Source: Ypsolopha sequella
Taxonomy: Eukaryota > Arthropoda > Insecta > Lepidoptera > Ypsolophidae
Length of the DNA: 64,000 nt
Assembly (NCBI GenBank): GCA_934047225.1
Contig: OW203991.1
Span: 9,486,001 to 9,550,000, forward strand
Direction of reading: 5' to 3'
The translations under genes and the position numbers were made by a program. Positions 1 through 10,470 of this stretch are shown here, piece after piece (the first letter of the stretch is position 1; every line of letters starts with the position of its first letter). The notes under the pieces were generated by a model that saw nothing but the letters and a program-made list of their open reading frames with translations, was not told the DNA's origin and ran no database searches.

Positions 1-1455
1 TGATTATAATTACGCCGTTAATTTTGTGTTTTTTTATGCTTTAATAAGAAGAAACCTTTCCTTTTTCTCATGGTCCGAGTAAGCTTAGTGAATGAATTAA
101 GTGAATCGGCACACAAAACGTTTTAAGTTTGTGTGCCCATTCATGTACAATGTAATGCAACAAATAACAAAATTTTGCCGGAAAAGCCTACCTGACATTA
201 AACCATGTTCGCGAAATGCCATGTTAATGAAATACGAATTGTTACCCCTGAACAGTGTAAGAACAGGCGTTTGTATGAAGTTTTGACTATGTTATTATTA
301 TTAAAATTAAAATTATTATTAAAACAAAATAATACTCAAATAACATTAAAAACCTACCTGCAAAATAAAACTTGCCTAAAACAAAACACTAACCTAAAAC
401 CCTAAATATTAAGAATATTTCACCTTCATGAAAGATCATTCAAATGGATCTGCAATAAAAAAAAACTTGCTATAAGAGTTTTCATTTTGATGGAACCCTA
501 AGAATGAAACTTACAATTACTATTGAAACTGGCTCTATTCCGGTATAACAGACCCCAACATTCTTGCGGAGGCGAGAGTTTGACAAATGAGAGTGTCAGC
601 CAAAAACTAATGATCCAACCCAGTGGTACCTAATCTTTTTGTTTGGAAGCACGATAGTAGACACGGTTATTAATTCTTTCAAATTGATGATATGTAGAAG
701 AATGGTAAGTTTTTCAAAAACGAATTATTTATCACCAAATAATTTGTTTTGTTTACAAAATTTACGAGAAAATATACCTACTGTAAATATAAACTCAGGT
801 CAGAAATGAAAAAATGTATCGATCTCGCTTAGTTTTAAATATATTAATTTTAAGTTGAGAGATTTTTACTTAAGATATTTTAACTGTTTTTCTCATGACG
901 AACTTTTTTTTTTTTTTTTGAAAATGTTACTATTTAATGATTATAATTGATACTATTGATATTGATGATAATAATTTATTGATACATTAATCCAATTTTT
1001 CTTAAAGTTGCAAGAATGTAAAATCAGTTTCAAACCCACATGAAACGAGTAAAAAAAAAATTAAATTACCGATGGCCAAAATGCTCACTATCCCTGATCT
1101 AACCTACTGCTGCATTGCGCAACACGAGCCGGCCCATTCGCACCATCTCTTCGGTAATTTCCGATTGGATTAATGACTGGATGAGGTAGATTGTTTTTTT
1201 GGGTGGTCAAATTGATAGATGTAATTTTTTAATTAAATTAATAGTTTATTGTTTGCTGCAGGAAAGTTTTGTTGTTTTAAATCGTTACATCTATCAGTGG
1301 TCTGGCAATTTGAATGTCGCGGGTTAAAATCCCGTAGGGGCAGATTGTGTTCGGTCTGCGTTTTCGCTAAGATGGTTCTTACAGTGGTGACCGAGAAAGC
1401 CACAATTAAGGTCGGACTTTACTCAAATGTTTATTTAATAAAAATTAAATATACA
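1..1455. other. AT-rich intergenic DNA, no gene recognised
   Basis: No open frame here has protein-like composition; the short ones are AT-driven. A possible degenerate pol III B box (GGTTAAAATCC) lies near 1322-1334, inside a short G+C-richer stretch at about 1300-1400, but no matching A box or cloverleaf was found. It may be a decayed tRNA-derived SINE. Nothing else is supportable. Confidence 0.5.
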
Positions 1456-1727
1456 TATATATAAGGTCTTTCACTTTAAATTGAAAGTAATTTAGGAGGT
1501 GATTCAGAATCGTTAATACATCACATTCCACTGCAAAGTACTTTTTTTTGCACGAACTTTTTCTTCACTTGTCCATACAAACTGAGTCAGCTGATCGGAC
1601 CACTTTGTACTGAGAAGTGAAAAAAAAGTTCGCGCAAAAAAAAGTGCTTTGCAGTGGAATGTGATGTATTAACGATACTGAATCACCTCCTAAATTACTT
1701 TCAATTTAAAGTGAAAGACCTTATATA
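1456..1727. mobile_element. Foldback MITE, family A, copy 1
   Basis: The two halves are inverted copies of each other. The left arm starts TATAAGGTCTTTCACTTTAA and the right arm ends with its complement; the arms stay similar for about 110 bp around a short spacer containing a CAGCTG core. A second copy lies at 62377-62644 with the same arms and centre, so this is a dispersed element and not a chance hairpin. TA-rich flanks fit a TA-targeting (Tc1/mariner-like) origin, but the superfamily is inference. It has no coding capacity. Confidence 0.85.
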
Positions 1728-1956
1728 TGATATTATACAACAGAATATGTGGAATGATAATAATTAGAATTTTAAATTTTTATCTATAATTTAACAAATT
1801 AAATACAAAAACTGGGGCCAATTTAATACTAAGTTCCAATTTAAGTAACTAAACTTAGTTAAAATGACGATATTATTACAACAAATGAGTTCCATTTATT
1901 ATTTGTGAAGAATTTTAGCTACAATTTTTTTTAATGCATTTTTTAATTATTTTTAT

Positions 1957-2076
1957 GCAGTGACCCAGCGACGTAATGCAGTGCACGCTGATATGAACGT
2001 TATTTCAACATACTTTCTGTCGATATTTGTACCGACACACGTCGACTCAAGATCGTTGGCGGCTACAAAAGCCTTA
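1957..2076 (+). repeat. TTAA-family fragment (right part)
   Basis: This fragment shares a recognisable block (CAGTGCACGCTGATATGAAC, then TCGATATTTGTACCGACACA) with 2380-2546, 10920-11058 and 59630-59762. In the best-preserved copies the block ends at a CCTTAA terminus; here it ends near GCCTTAAGG. No left end was found. Confidence 0.6.
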
Positions 2077-2369
2077 AGGGCCTTACTATTGCCAAATGGG
2101 TACTTTCTGAAGCCTACCCCTCGTTTACGGCCAAACCAAATATAATGAAAAAATGTATTATGAATAATCAGCTCTTAGACAACATATGCAACATTTTTCT
2201 TTTTCATACCACCAAAACTTCTACATGAAAAAATTTATTAACTAAATGGTGTTTTTAGTTTGAATTTCCTACTGCTCCTAAGGGGCTTGGCCGATTGAAT
2301 TCATTTATGCTTTGATAAATAGATAAATTTAATAGCTATTAACATAACAAAGGATTATTCAATCGAACA

Positions 2370-2546
2370 ATCACGTCCATGTGAAAAGTATAATTTTCTC
2401 CTATTTCGCCCTATCAAGGACGCAGCGAGCGACGTAACAGTCACTATGCATTGCGCGCAGATATGAACGTTATTTCAATGTCGGTTCCGTTGATATTCGT
2501 TGTGACAAATATCGAGCTGCTAATTTGGCGATGGTAATCGCCTTAA
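2370..2546 (+). repeat. TTAA-family fragment (right part), second copy
   Basis: It has the same block as at 1957 and 59630, preceded by GTGAAAAGTATAATTTTCTC, which also appears at about 59594. The right end reads ATCGCCTTAA, matching the right terminus of the complete copy at 59027-59762. The left part is missing or unrecognisable. Confidence 0.65.
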
Positions 2547-3690
2547 ACTTTGGGTCCGTAGTATCCCGATAGGGCTCATCACCGGTTATCGTCTATGAAA
2601 CGTGGGTGTACGATGGCAGACAGCGATTTGCATGTCACAGTCCATACATGATAATACATCTGACACCCGTTTGGAGACTCATGTCGTGACGATGTTGTAT
2701 TTGATGTTTTTGAAGACATCAAGGGAACTAACTAACAAGTAAACCTTCTAAAGAAAGACCCTGTTCTAAACTTTTATAAACTTTTCAAACTAAGTCTCAC
2801 AGGACAACGCTGACGTCAAAAACGAAGCAAAGCATCAACTAGCAACAAAACTTTTAAACACCCTCTACCTTTTTAAAAATCCCCGAGAGAAAAAAAAAAA
2901 CAATCCGGCACTTTCGTTCTAAAAAGAAACAACCATTATTATTTACCGTTAAAAAAGGGAAAGTTCGCAAAACCAATCGCTTTCAACATGAAACTGGCTA
3001 ATCGGAACTTCTAAAAAAGACTTTGAAGTGTTCCCGATTCCTTAAAGGTTATATACAAGGGCTTTCAGAAAGTTGGACAACTCCGGCACCTGCCGACGAT
3101 GTCTTTTGGAAAACTTTAAATAAATTACGATTGACTTTGCGGTTCGACTTGAACCGTGAAACGAAGACGAGGGCTTTGGAAGCTCTCTAGAGGTAAAAAT
3201 CGTATATTTATAGATAAACATGTACGGACGCCAACATGAAAAGGCATTTCTTAGCATATTGGTAGTTCTTATTGCGGCACCATAGCCTTTAAAATCGTTT
3301 AAAAATAGGGAGCTTGAACTGCAAGCGTACGACATACGAGTGCATACGATGAAAAAAAAAAGTTCAAGATGCTCCTAGCACCTGGATTTTTTTCAAGATT
3401 CATACAAAAGGTCAAAACTGATTGTGAAGTCAACAGCTTATTTGTCTTCATGTTTTTTTCATAACTATTATCTAGCGACATCTAACTACGTGAACGTGTC
3501 TATACAGCCCAAAAAGCAAAATTGTATGACACACAATGATAATAGCTGTCGAGATATCGTGAATATTGCGTCGGTCTTACACAAAGTTTATCAAGTTGTA
3601 TAATTTTCATCTATCCTGAAAATATAAAAATACAGACTTCGTTCATGTAAAGAAAATTAAGTTTATACACTTTTCTTTAAATAAACAGTT
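2547..3690. other. Intergenic DNA, unexplained
   Basis: Nothing was recognised. Two overlapping minus-strand frames of 97 and 60 codons (3042-3481) have no recognisable motif and no supporting copy in the window. I regard them as chance frames. Confidence 0.4.
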
Positions 3691-3699
3691 GCCATTTTG

Positions 3700-4038
3700 A
3701 TGGAAAACGGTTTTTACCTGAAACCATTTCACAAATTTGCACTTGCACCTCTTGATGAGAGATGCAGATGGTTCAAAGTGCGGTGTGGTGGGAAGGGATA
3801 CACATATAGAGATGTGTGCAAAGTTCCATTGAGATCAAAGCCATCAGGATGTCGCAAACACCTAAAACATTTATTTTAGTTTATATATTTATTCGAAGTC
3901 GTCTGAGAGATGAGAGTCGGAGGGTCGGAGTGCGGTATGGGGGGGAAAGGAAATATATATAAAGACGTGTGTAAAGTTCCATTTAGATCAAAGCCATCAG
4001 TACTTCGCAAACACATAAAGCATTTATATGGCAGCTGA
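3700..4038 (+). pseudogene. Tandemly duplicated small coding relic (Cys/His motif)
   Basis: Two copies, 155 bp apart, encode related peptides in the same direction. The first ends in VCKVPLRSKPSGCRKHLKHL followed by a stop; the second (3925-4038) reads DVCKVPFRSKPSVLRKHIKH and continues LYGS to a stop. Both keep a Cys, an RSKPS run and a RKHxKHL histidine pair, loosely like the end of a BED-type zinc finger (my inference, weak). The second copy has indels upstream, so its N-terminal half is out of frame. No start or complete domain was found. This could be the C-terminal end of a transposase or of an unrecognised host exon. The conservation of the same residues at protein level is the main reason to list it. 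Confidence 0.4.
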
Positions 4039-4084
4039 ACAGAATGGCCCACCTTAAGCGCAATTATTCATAAACCAATTATGG

Positions 4085-4419
4085 ATTTCACTTCCACAAT
4101 GCTAAACTTCAGTCCTATTTTAATGCTTTTATTTTTTAATTGTATACTCTGTTCTAATTAGGTAACTACCACGCACGCAAAATTTCAGTTGTTTTGTGCA
4201 TAGATTTTTTGTGTATATTTTAAGTTTCATTTTAATCGAATTTGAAATATGTACTCTTTTAAAAGTAATTTCATTGTAAGAAGCAAAAGTGTAATTTTAA
4301 AAAGGTCGTCAAAAAACACACAATATTTTATTTTTATTTTTATTTTTATTTTTATCATTTACGTAGACGGAACTGAATCCGATACAAAACTGAAGTTTAG
4401 CATTGTGGAGCCCCTTTAA
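4085..4419 (-). mobile_element. MITE, TTAAGGGGCT family (inverted copy)
   Basis: The right end reads GTTTAGCATTGTGGAGCCCC then TTTAA; the left end carries CACAATGCTAAACTTCAGTC. The same ends occur at 16488-17069 and 43631-43938. The internal AACTGAATCC and CGTAGACGGA blocks are shared with those copies in reverse. A (TTTTA)n stretch near 4326-4355 is a local expansion. The left TTAA is eroded. Confidence 0.75.
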
Positions 4420-4507
4420 TAAAATATAACTTTCGCAGAAATATATTTCGCAGCAATAATGAAAAGTGGTTTCAGAACTGGACTATTCTCAATAATACCT
4501 TCTATCT

Positions 4508-4527
4508 GGGGGCACGATAGTGCCCCC
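4508..4527. other. Perfect 8-bp hairpin GGGGGCAC-GATA-GTGCCCCC
   Basis: A short, fully G+C-paired stem with a four-base loop lies about 260 bp before the tandem array. It stands out from the AT-rich surroundings. It may be a structural part of the repeat element that carries the array, but its role is unknown. Confidence 0.6.
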
Positions 4528-4786
4528 CGCCAAGACGAGCCAAAGGAAGCGGGGCACTACGTACCTTTTCTCGAAGCGTTTCGTCATATTTTCGAACCCT
4601 CATAGCTTCGGTCTAGATAATACTAGAGATACCAAATTCTCAAGATAACATGTAGGAAGCAGTCTTATTAAACACTATAAGTTTCATTTGTCTAGCTTTT
4701 ATACTTTGAAAGTTATGAATACCTAAAATACGTCGATTTCGTCACTCACTCACTCACTCACTGATGATCATCAAAAATCTAGGGTA

Positions 4787-5840
4787 CTTCCTGAAGTCCT
4801 AGAAAGCTGAAATTTGGTATGCAGGCTAGAACTAGCACACAAACAACAAGAAAATTAATAAATCTGTAAATTTCGCCCTCCAACCCCTCGTAAGGGGGGT
4901 CTGGTTCTGTATTAATTAAAAATTTAAATTCCAAACTTCCTGAAGTCCTAGAAAGCTAAGAGTTAGTATGCAGGCTATGATTAGTACAAAAACAACAAGA
5001 AAATTAAGAAATCTGAAACTTTCACCCTCCAACCCCTCTTAAGGGGTTCTGGTTCTGTATCAATTAAAAATTTAAATTCCAAACTTCCTGAAGTCCTAGA
5101 AAGCTGAAATTTGGTATGCAGGCTATGATTAGCACAAAAACAACAAAAAAATTAAGAAATCTGTAACTTTCACCCTCCAACCCCTCTTAAGGGGGGTCTG
5201 GTTCTGTATTAATTAAAAATTTAAATTCCAAACTTCCTGAAGTCCTAGAAAGCTGAAATTTTGTATGCAGGCTAGGACTAGCACACAAACAACAAGAAAA
5301 TTAAGAAATATGTAACTTTCACCCTCCAACCCCTCTTAAGGGGGGTCTGGTTCTGTATTAAATAAAAATTTCAGTTCCAAACTTCCTGGAGTCCTAGAAA
5401 GCTGAAATTTGGTATGAAGGCTAGGATTAGCACACAGGCGACGAAAAATTAAGAAATCTGTAACTATTAACCTCCAACCCCTCTCAAGGGGGGGTTATTC
5501 TGTATTAAATGAAAATTTCAATTCCAAACTTCCTGAAGTCCTAGAAAGCCCAAAGTTTTGTATGCAGGCTAGGACTAGAACACAAACAACAAGAAAGTTA
5601 AGAAATCTCTGACTTTCACCCTCCAACCCTTCTTAAAGGGGGTCTGGTTCTGTATTAAATAAAAATTTCAATTTCAAGCTTCTTGGAGTCCTAGAAAGCT
5701 GAAATTTGGTATGCAGGCTAGGATTAGCACACAAACAACAAAAAAATTAAGAAATCTGTAACTTTCACCCGCCAATTTCACTTAAGGGGGTCCGGTTCTG
5801 TAATATTAAAAATATATTCCCAACTCCCAAGTCCTAGAAA
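4787..5840 (+). repeat. Tandem array, about 149-bp unit, seven units plus a partial
   Basis: The phrase CTTCCTGAAGTCCTAGAAAG recurs with starts at 4787, 4936, 5084, 5233, 5382, 5529 and 5679 and a decayed start near 5826, giving spacings of 147-150 bp. Each unit continues with GAAATTTGGTATGCAGGCTA, CACCCTCCAACCCCTC and GGTTCTGTATTAA. A (TCAC)n run precedes it at 4740-4762. The unit resembles sequence I associate with lepidopteran Helitron-like elements, which often carry internal minisatellites. No protein is encoded. Confidence 0.9.
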
Positions 5841-6434
5841 TTTTGATTCTATTATTTGCCGTGTTAGAGGCCATAGTAACGAACAGGTATGTATTCTGTA
5901 GAATTAGTAATCCAGTAACTATCAGTGGCTATCTATAACGGCTGAAGCCGTGCCGCCCCGGACGGTCCTCCAAGCGCGGAAAGACAAGTTTTTAATTATT
6001 TCAGACTAATGTAGAAGGCACTACGTGTCGTTTACATCACGATATAACTCGCTTGCAAGCTGCCCGTCAAATACTCAAGTGAACTTTTCCCTACATGTTG
6101 AAATCGTTACTAATATTAGTTATACTCTTAATAGGTACCTACTCTCTGGTAGCTGGCTGATTTCTGTTCTATTATTGAAAGTGAAGTTTAGTTGGTTAGA
6201 CATCGTCGTCGAAAACTAAGGTCCGGTTACTTGTACCTGAATTGACAGCAATTGTGCAGAAGACTCCAGCCAGACTAGAATTGCTCATGTTATTGCGCGC
6301 GCAGATAAATATTAACGAGTATAACACTGCAACTGTATTCTTGTGCTGAGGACGGAGAAACCTATCGTGATTCCGAGTCTTATTCTTGAGCTAAAGATAA
6401 AAATAAGGCAATAATAGTTATAATTATTTTTAAT
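5841..6434. other. Intergenic DNA with repeat fragment
   Basis: At 5851-5883 there is a fragment (TTATTTGCCGTGTTAGAGGC) also present at about 31845-31865 inside a GGGTTCCG-family repeat. The rest, including a G+C-richer patch at 5935-5985, is unexplained. Confidence 0.45.
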
Positions 6435-6873
6435 AACGGTCTTAAACATGAACTTGCGCCTGAAAAAACAAAATTTGAATTAATTAATAGACCATTCGTA
6501 CACCGTGAGCAGTTTACGATGTGTATCGCGTATGCCATCACTATCCATAAAAGCCAAGGAATAAGTTTAAATAATACCCTCATTGATATCGGGTCATCGA
6601 CGTTTTCTTCTGGGCATACTTATGTAGTACTTTCGAGGGTGACCGGTTTGATAGGGGTTCACCTTATTAATATTGACTTTGCAACAGTCAGCCATAGTTG
6701 AATATAATCGCTTAATAACTAAGTACCGCCCTGATCTATCGCTTATTGCAAATAATAAGACAACAAGAAAAAGAGGCAAAGATAGGGAGTGGGATATAAA
6801 AAGTTATAGCACAGGCGCAAGAAATGCAGCCTGGAAAAATAAAAGAAGTAGAACATCTTACAAAAAGAAATGA
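6435..6873 (+). pseudogene. Helitron-type Pif1-like DNA helicase, C-terminal relic
   Basis: Reading from about 6435 the frame gives KFELINRPFVHREQFTMC, then AYAITIHKSQGISL, then STFSSGHTYVVLSRVTGL and HLINID. These match the late SF1B helicase motifs (xKSQGxSL and YVxLSRV) of Pif1-like proteins carried by Helitrons. Near 6690 the reading frame shifts by one; the next frame continues AIVEYNRLITKYRPDLSLI, the usual tail after that motif, to a stop at 6871-6873. Everything upstream (Rep domain, Walker A and B) is absent and an in-frame stop lies at 6387-6389. It is therefore a broken fragment, not a host Pif1. A large palindrome begins one base after the stop. Confidence 0.8.
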
Positions 6874-6874
6874 A

Positions 6875-7276
6875 ATCCCATCAAAAACATTTCATGTAAA
6901 CTATCGCCAAGACACAGGCCCAAAACGCTTTTACTGTTAAAAAGTTATCAGATCTCATGTAGAGCCAAGCCCTTAACTCTACAAGGCCTAACTCTACAAG
7001 CCCTAACTCTAAAAATCCTACATCTTGATCAAAAAGTATGGCTTGGCCGTTTCGCAGCCGTCAAACAGACACTCCCATTGTCATGCAATAGTGCCATGAA
7101 ACGGCCAAGCCATACTTTATGATCAAGATGTAGGATTTGTAGAGTTAGGGCTTGTAGAGTTAGGCCTTGTAGAGTTAAGGGCTTGGCTCTACATGAGATC
7201 TGATAACTTTTTAACAGTAAAAGCGTTTTGGGCCTGTGTCTTGGCGATAGTTTACATGAAATGTTTTTGATGGGAT
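6875..7276. repeat. Near-perfect 402-bp palindrome (179-bp arms, 44-bp loop)
   Basis: Bases 6875-7053 and 7098-7276 are reverse complements with only two mismatches that I can see and no indel; the spacer is 7054-7097. Within each arm a short phrase, CTAACTCTACAA, is repeated about three times. An 89-codon minus-strand frame across the right arm is a by-product of the structure. Transcribed, it would form a long hairpin RNA. It directly follows the helicase relic, so it may be an inverted duplication of that element's 3' flank. An assembly or sequencing foldback artefact is the main alternative. Confidence 0.9.
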
Positions 7277-7757
7277 ACATGTTTACTGCAAGATGCATAA
7301 TATATGTTTGTATTGTATTATAATATTTACCTTGAAATTTTTACGAAGATTTACTAACCCTAAACTAAAAACAACAGACATCATTTGCAAAAAAAAAAAA
7401 CAAAGTGGGTGATTGCAGAACAATAAACATCACATGTTGAGGGTGACTTACTGAGTCATTCTCAAATTCCCGAAACCGCATCCGAGAGAGAAACCAGATC
7501 GTTTACCGAGAATGTGAGGGTAGTTTATTTATCCAGGCTCATCCTGGGATCAACAGACAGTCTCCAGCTGCACGTAGTGGCATTCTACTTTGCTCTTATT
7601 GGTTCTTTCTATTTGTTTGCAGTAATAGCTTGAATATTACAAGCTAGCCACATGAAATTTTACATATATTTTTCAAGTTTTGCACAAAAAGCGCTCAAAA
7701 TTCTATCCTAAAGTTGCAAGGGGATACGAGTAAAAGTCAAATTGTTTTTATGATAGA

Positions 7758-8712
7758 CTAGCTTTTTCCCGCAGCTTCGCCCGCGTTGATTTAGTTTTTG
7801 TGTAGTACTTTTCATAGAACGTATTTAAATCTAGTTTGGAGTGTTTTTGGTGCAATTATTTGATCTCCAGGTAAAGTCTCTTTGGCGGGGCCTATTACCT
7901 TTTAGTTTTTTTTAAACTACATTAGAAGTTCTGCCTTCAGCTGTTAACACGACCAAGCTTCTAGGTGAGCTCACTCTCGAGCAGGCTACGTAAAACTGGC
8001 CGTGCGAAAAGCAATCAATTCAAGATCAATTCCTGCTGTTTTTAGTGACTGACCCTGAGACTTATTAATCGTCACTGCGAAAAGAAAAAAATGGAACCCT
8101 AATATGTATGTCCGTCTGTTACAGCCGATTTGCTCTGGAACACATACTATCAAGAATTTTCATGTCCACTAATATTAAATGTCCAAATCGATGGCATTTT
8201 CGTAATTAACGTCCAAAAAAACTATAAAAACTACACCCATATATTTACACATTTCAACCCTACCGCACCCCAACAGGGGATGATGGTATTTCACTTCCAC
8301 TACGTTGGATTTAGAAATCGTAGTTGTTTTCGTATTTAGCGACCCGATAAACCACAGAAACGATACCCATGTTGGTTTTCAGACTTTGTCACCCCATTTC
8401 CCCCCTTTAGGGGTTGAATTCTGAAAAAACCGAAAACACGTGTTTACTCATTTATAGATAGGAGTACTCCTGTGAAGTCTCGAATAAAATAGTCTAACTA
8501 ATCTTGTTTTCCCATACAAACTTTGGACCCCCGTTTCACCCCCTTTCCACCCGAATTTCAAAAAATCCTGTCTTATTCCTTGTCTACATTACAAAAGGAA
8601 GCTTTGTGCAAAATTTCAGCTTTCTAGGTCCAAGGATTTGGGCTGTGCGTTGATGAGTCAGTGAATGAGTAAGTGAGTCAGTCAGGACTTCTCTTTTTAT
8701 ATATATGATGAT
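7758..8712 (-). mobile_element. Internally deleted Helitron (minus strand)
   Basis: On the minus strand the 3' end reads GCGGGCGAAGCTGCGGGAAA then AAGCTAG followed by T: a G+C hairpin near the end and a CTAG terminus, the Helitron 3' signature. The base after CTAG is T, as expected for insertion between A and T. The inferred 5' end lies near 8712, where the minus strand starts TCATCATATATATAAAAAGA, a start I associate with lepidopteran Helitrons. Inside, next to the 3' end, is a helicase remnant (7918-8072). The Rep domain and most of the helicase are missing, so it cannot move itself. The 3' end is well supported; the 5' end is approximate. Confidence 0.75.
7918..8072 (-). pseudogene. Helitron Pif1-like helicase, C-terminal relic (second lineage)
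   Basis: The minus strand translates as TINKSQGQSLKTAGIDLELI and then, after a one-base frameshift near FSHGQ, as YVACSRVSSPRSLVVLTAEG followed by RTSNV. These are helicase motifs V-VI of Helitron proteins. The wording (INKSQGQSL, YVACSRV) differs from the plus-strand relic at 6435 (IHKSQGISL, YVVLSRV), so two Helitron lineages are represented. It lies inside the Helitron at 7758-8712, about 160 bp from its 3' terminus, as expected for a C-terminal helicase. Confidence 0.8.
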
Positions 8713-9250
8713 GATAAGATAGATATATAAAATAAGAAAAAGAAGATCAACGTGTTCTTAAAATGTGACACAATATAAAGAACAGTGAAATCACATCTAC
8801 TACTCAGCGTCTGAACTTTTCCAATTTCATGTTTGCGGCAACACCTTTCCGAGATAAAAGTTAATATAAAGTTTATTTACAGAAAATAATTGACACTTCA
8901 AGTTGTAAGGAACTAAACCTTGTGTAAAAGAATGTTTGTTGACGCCAAAATAGAAAAAAAAGCGGAAAACAAATTACCTATTCATGATAAATAAATAATG
9001 ATAGGGAAAAAAATTATAATAACAAACCCTAAATAAAAAGCGTAAAGAAAACATCAGAATGTTTCCTGATCTACAGGCCTTCAAGATAATATATGACCGG
9101 GATACAAGCGTAACACACCGGATCAATGGCCCAACATAAAAACAAAAGTCCCACTGCACCTTGTTACAAACGCTACAAAAACAGATCTCCAATCACACGA
9201 CTCAGCTCGTGCGCATGCGCCCGACAACTGCGCTGGAGCAGCTAAAAAAA
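8713..9250. other. Intergenic DNA, nothing recognised
   Basis: AT-rich. The 72-codon minus-strand frame (8974-9192) shows no domain-like pattern and no second copy in the window. Confidence 0.4.
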
Positions 9251-9253
9251 ATA

Positions 9254-9752
9254 CCCCCTGTTTAGGGTTCCGTAGTACCTAAAAGGTACAAAAGGAACCT
9301 TTATGATGGGACTCCGTTGTCCGTCCGTCTGTATGTCACAGCCTCATAACTTTAGCACCGTTAAATATAAAGACATGAAATTTGATACAAAAATTGCATT
9401 AGTTTGCCCTAATATAACGGCAAATAAAATATAAAAAATTTAAAATTTTTCAAAATATTTCTAAAACAAAAGTGAGAAAAATAAAAAATATCATACTACA
9501 AATACAATAAGGGTATAAAATTGTAGATATTGAAAAGTTTATTATAAAAATATATACTTTTACTATATTTACTGGCACTGGTTTCGAGAAATCTTGAAAA
9601 AAACACAAAAGTATAAAAAAAAACATGGTAATATCTGCTTACGTAAAGATTTATAGGAAAAATAAAGCTGCTGAGAAAAATTAAATTTATCATCTACAGT
9701 ACGGAAACCTAAGTACGCGAGTCTGACTCGCACTTGGACGGTTTTTTCAAAG
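9254..9752 (-). repeat. GGGTTCCG-family dispersed repeat, minus orientation
   Basis: It begins with TTTAGGGTTCCGTAGTACCT and TTGTCCGTCCGTCTGTATGT, and ends with GTCTGACTCGCACTTGGACG then GTTTTTTC. These are the complements of the ends at 26878-27174 (ACCGGCCAAGTGCGAGTC and GGGTACGGAACCCTAAAAA). The middle is AT-rich and diverged; minus-strand frames inside are not genes. This type of sequence is very common in moth and butterfly genomes. I cannot assign its class with certainty. Confidence 0.7.
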
Positions 9753-10470
9753 CACAAGATGCTTTGACCTTTAGATTTTTTATTCTGGGAAGAGATGGAT
9801 AAGTATCCCGCTGCGAATGGTTGTAAGATTTGTTATGGCTATTTTTGTTTTCATTCATTTTATGTGAGAAAGGTTGTTAAGGCGATATGTAAATATATTT
9901 GCGTCCCTGTTACTTCTGTTACTGAATAAATGTATCTATCAAATTTCTTTTGACCAGGTCCTATAGATACTGTTTAAACCCATCTAATAAAAGATAATAG
10001 CAGTCCATTATGTCATTCCAAATTGTCAAACCAGGAGAAATGGTGTCGAACGAAAAAGACCTCATTTTCATTAATATTTTTATGGAGCTGAATTTCTCCA
10101 ATCGCGTTTCTGTTTAACTGACCCCTAGAAAAATATTTCAAAAATGATGTACTTACTATTTTATTAGAATAATACTTTCTTTACTAAAGTAGATATGCAA
10201 GCTCTAAAATTGACGATTTTTTTTCGTAGCACCTTAACTTAAAGACTCTGTCTATGTATGCAGTCACAAAAAGTAACAAATTACTGTAAGGTGGCGTGGT
10301 ACCTTTTGAGACAAATAAAGGGCCCATCACCTTAATTTTTGATTAGAAATTGCAGATGAAATTTTTTATTTTTATTATCTTTCCTTTTCTTTTTAATAAG
10401 ACCAATGGAAAGGCCTTAAATACTTACTACAGTTCCTATAAGTTAAAGGTTATATTCACCTGAAAGGTCT
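9753..10470. other. Intergenic DNA with a TTAAGGCG fragment
   Basis: At 9876-9916 the phrase TTAAGGCGATATGTAAATAT then GCGTCCCTGTTAC matches the left end of the TTAA element at 19908. A weak local inverted repeat AAGGTG...CACCTT lies at about 10285-10333. No gene is evident. Confidence 0.5.

Noticed and set aside
4787..5840. CRISPR array
   Set aside because: The repeats are adjacent 149-bp units without unique spacers, in eukaryotic DNA.
6519..6701. Host Pif1 helicase gene
   Set aside because: Only the last motifs are present, with a frameshift and upstream stop; the wording is of Helitron type and the location is a transposon district.
7029..7298. 89-codon minus-strand protein
   Set aside because: It lies in the palindrome arm and consists of repeats of the CTAACTCTACAA phrase; not a gene.
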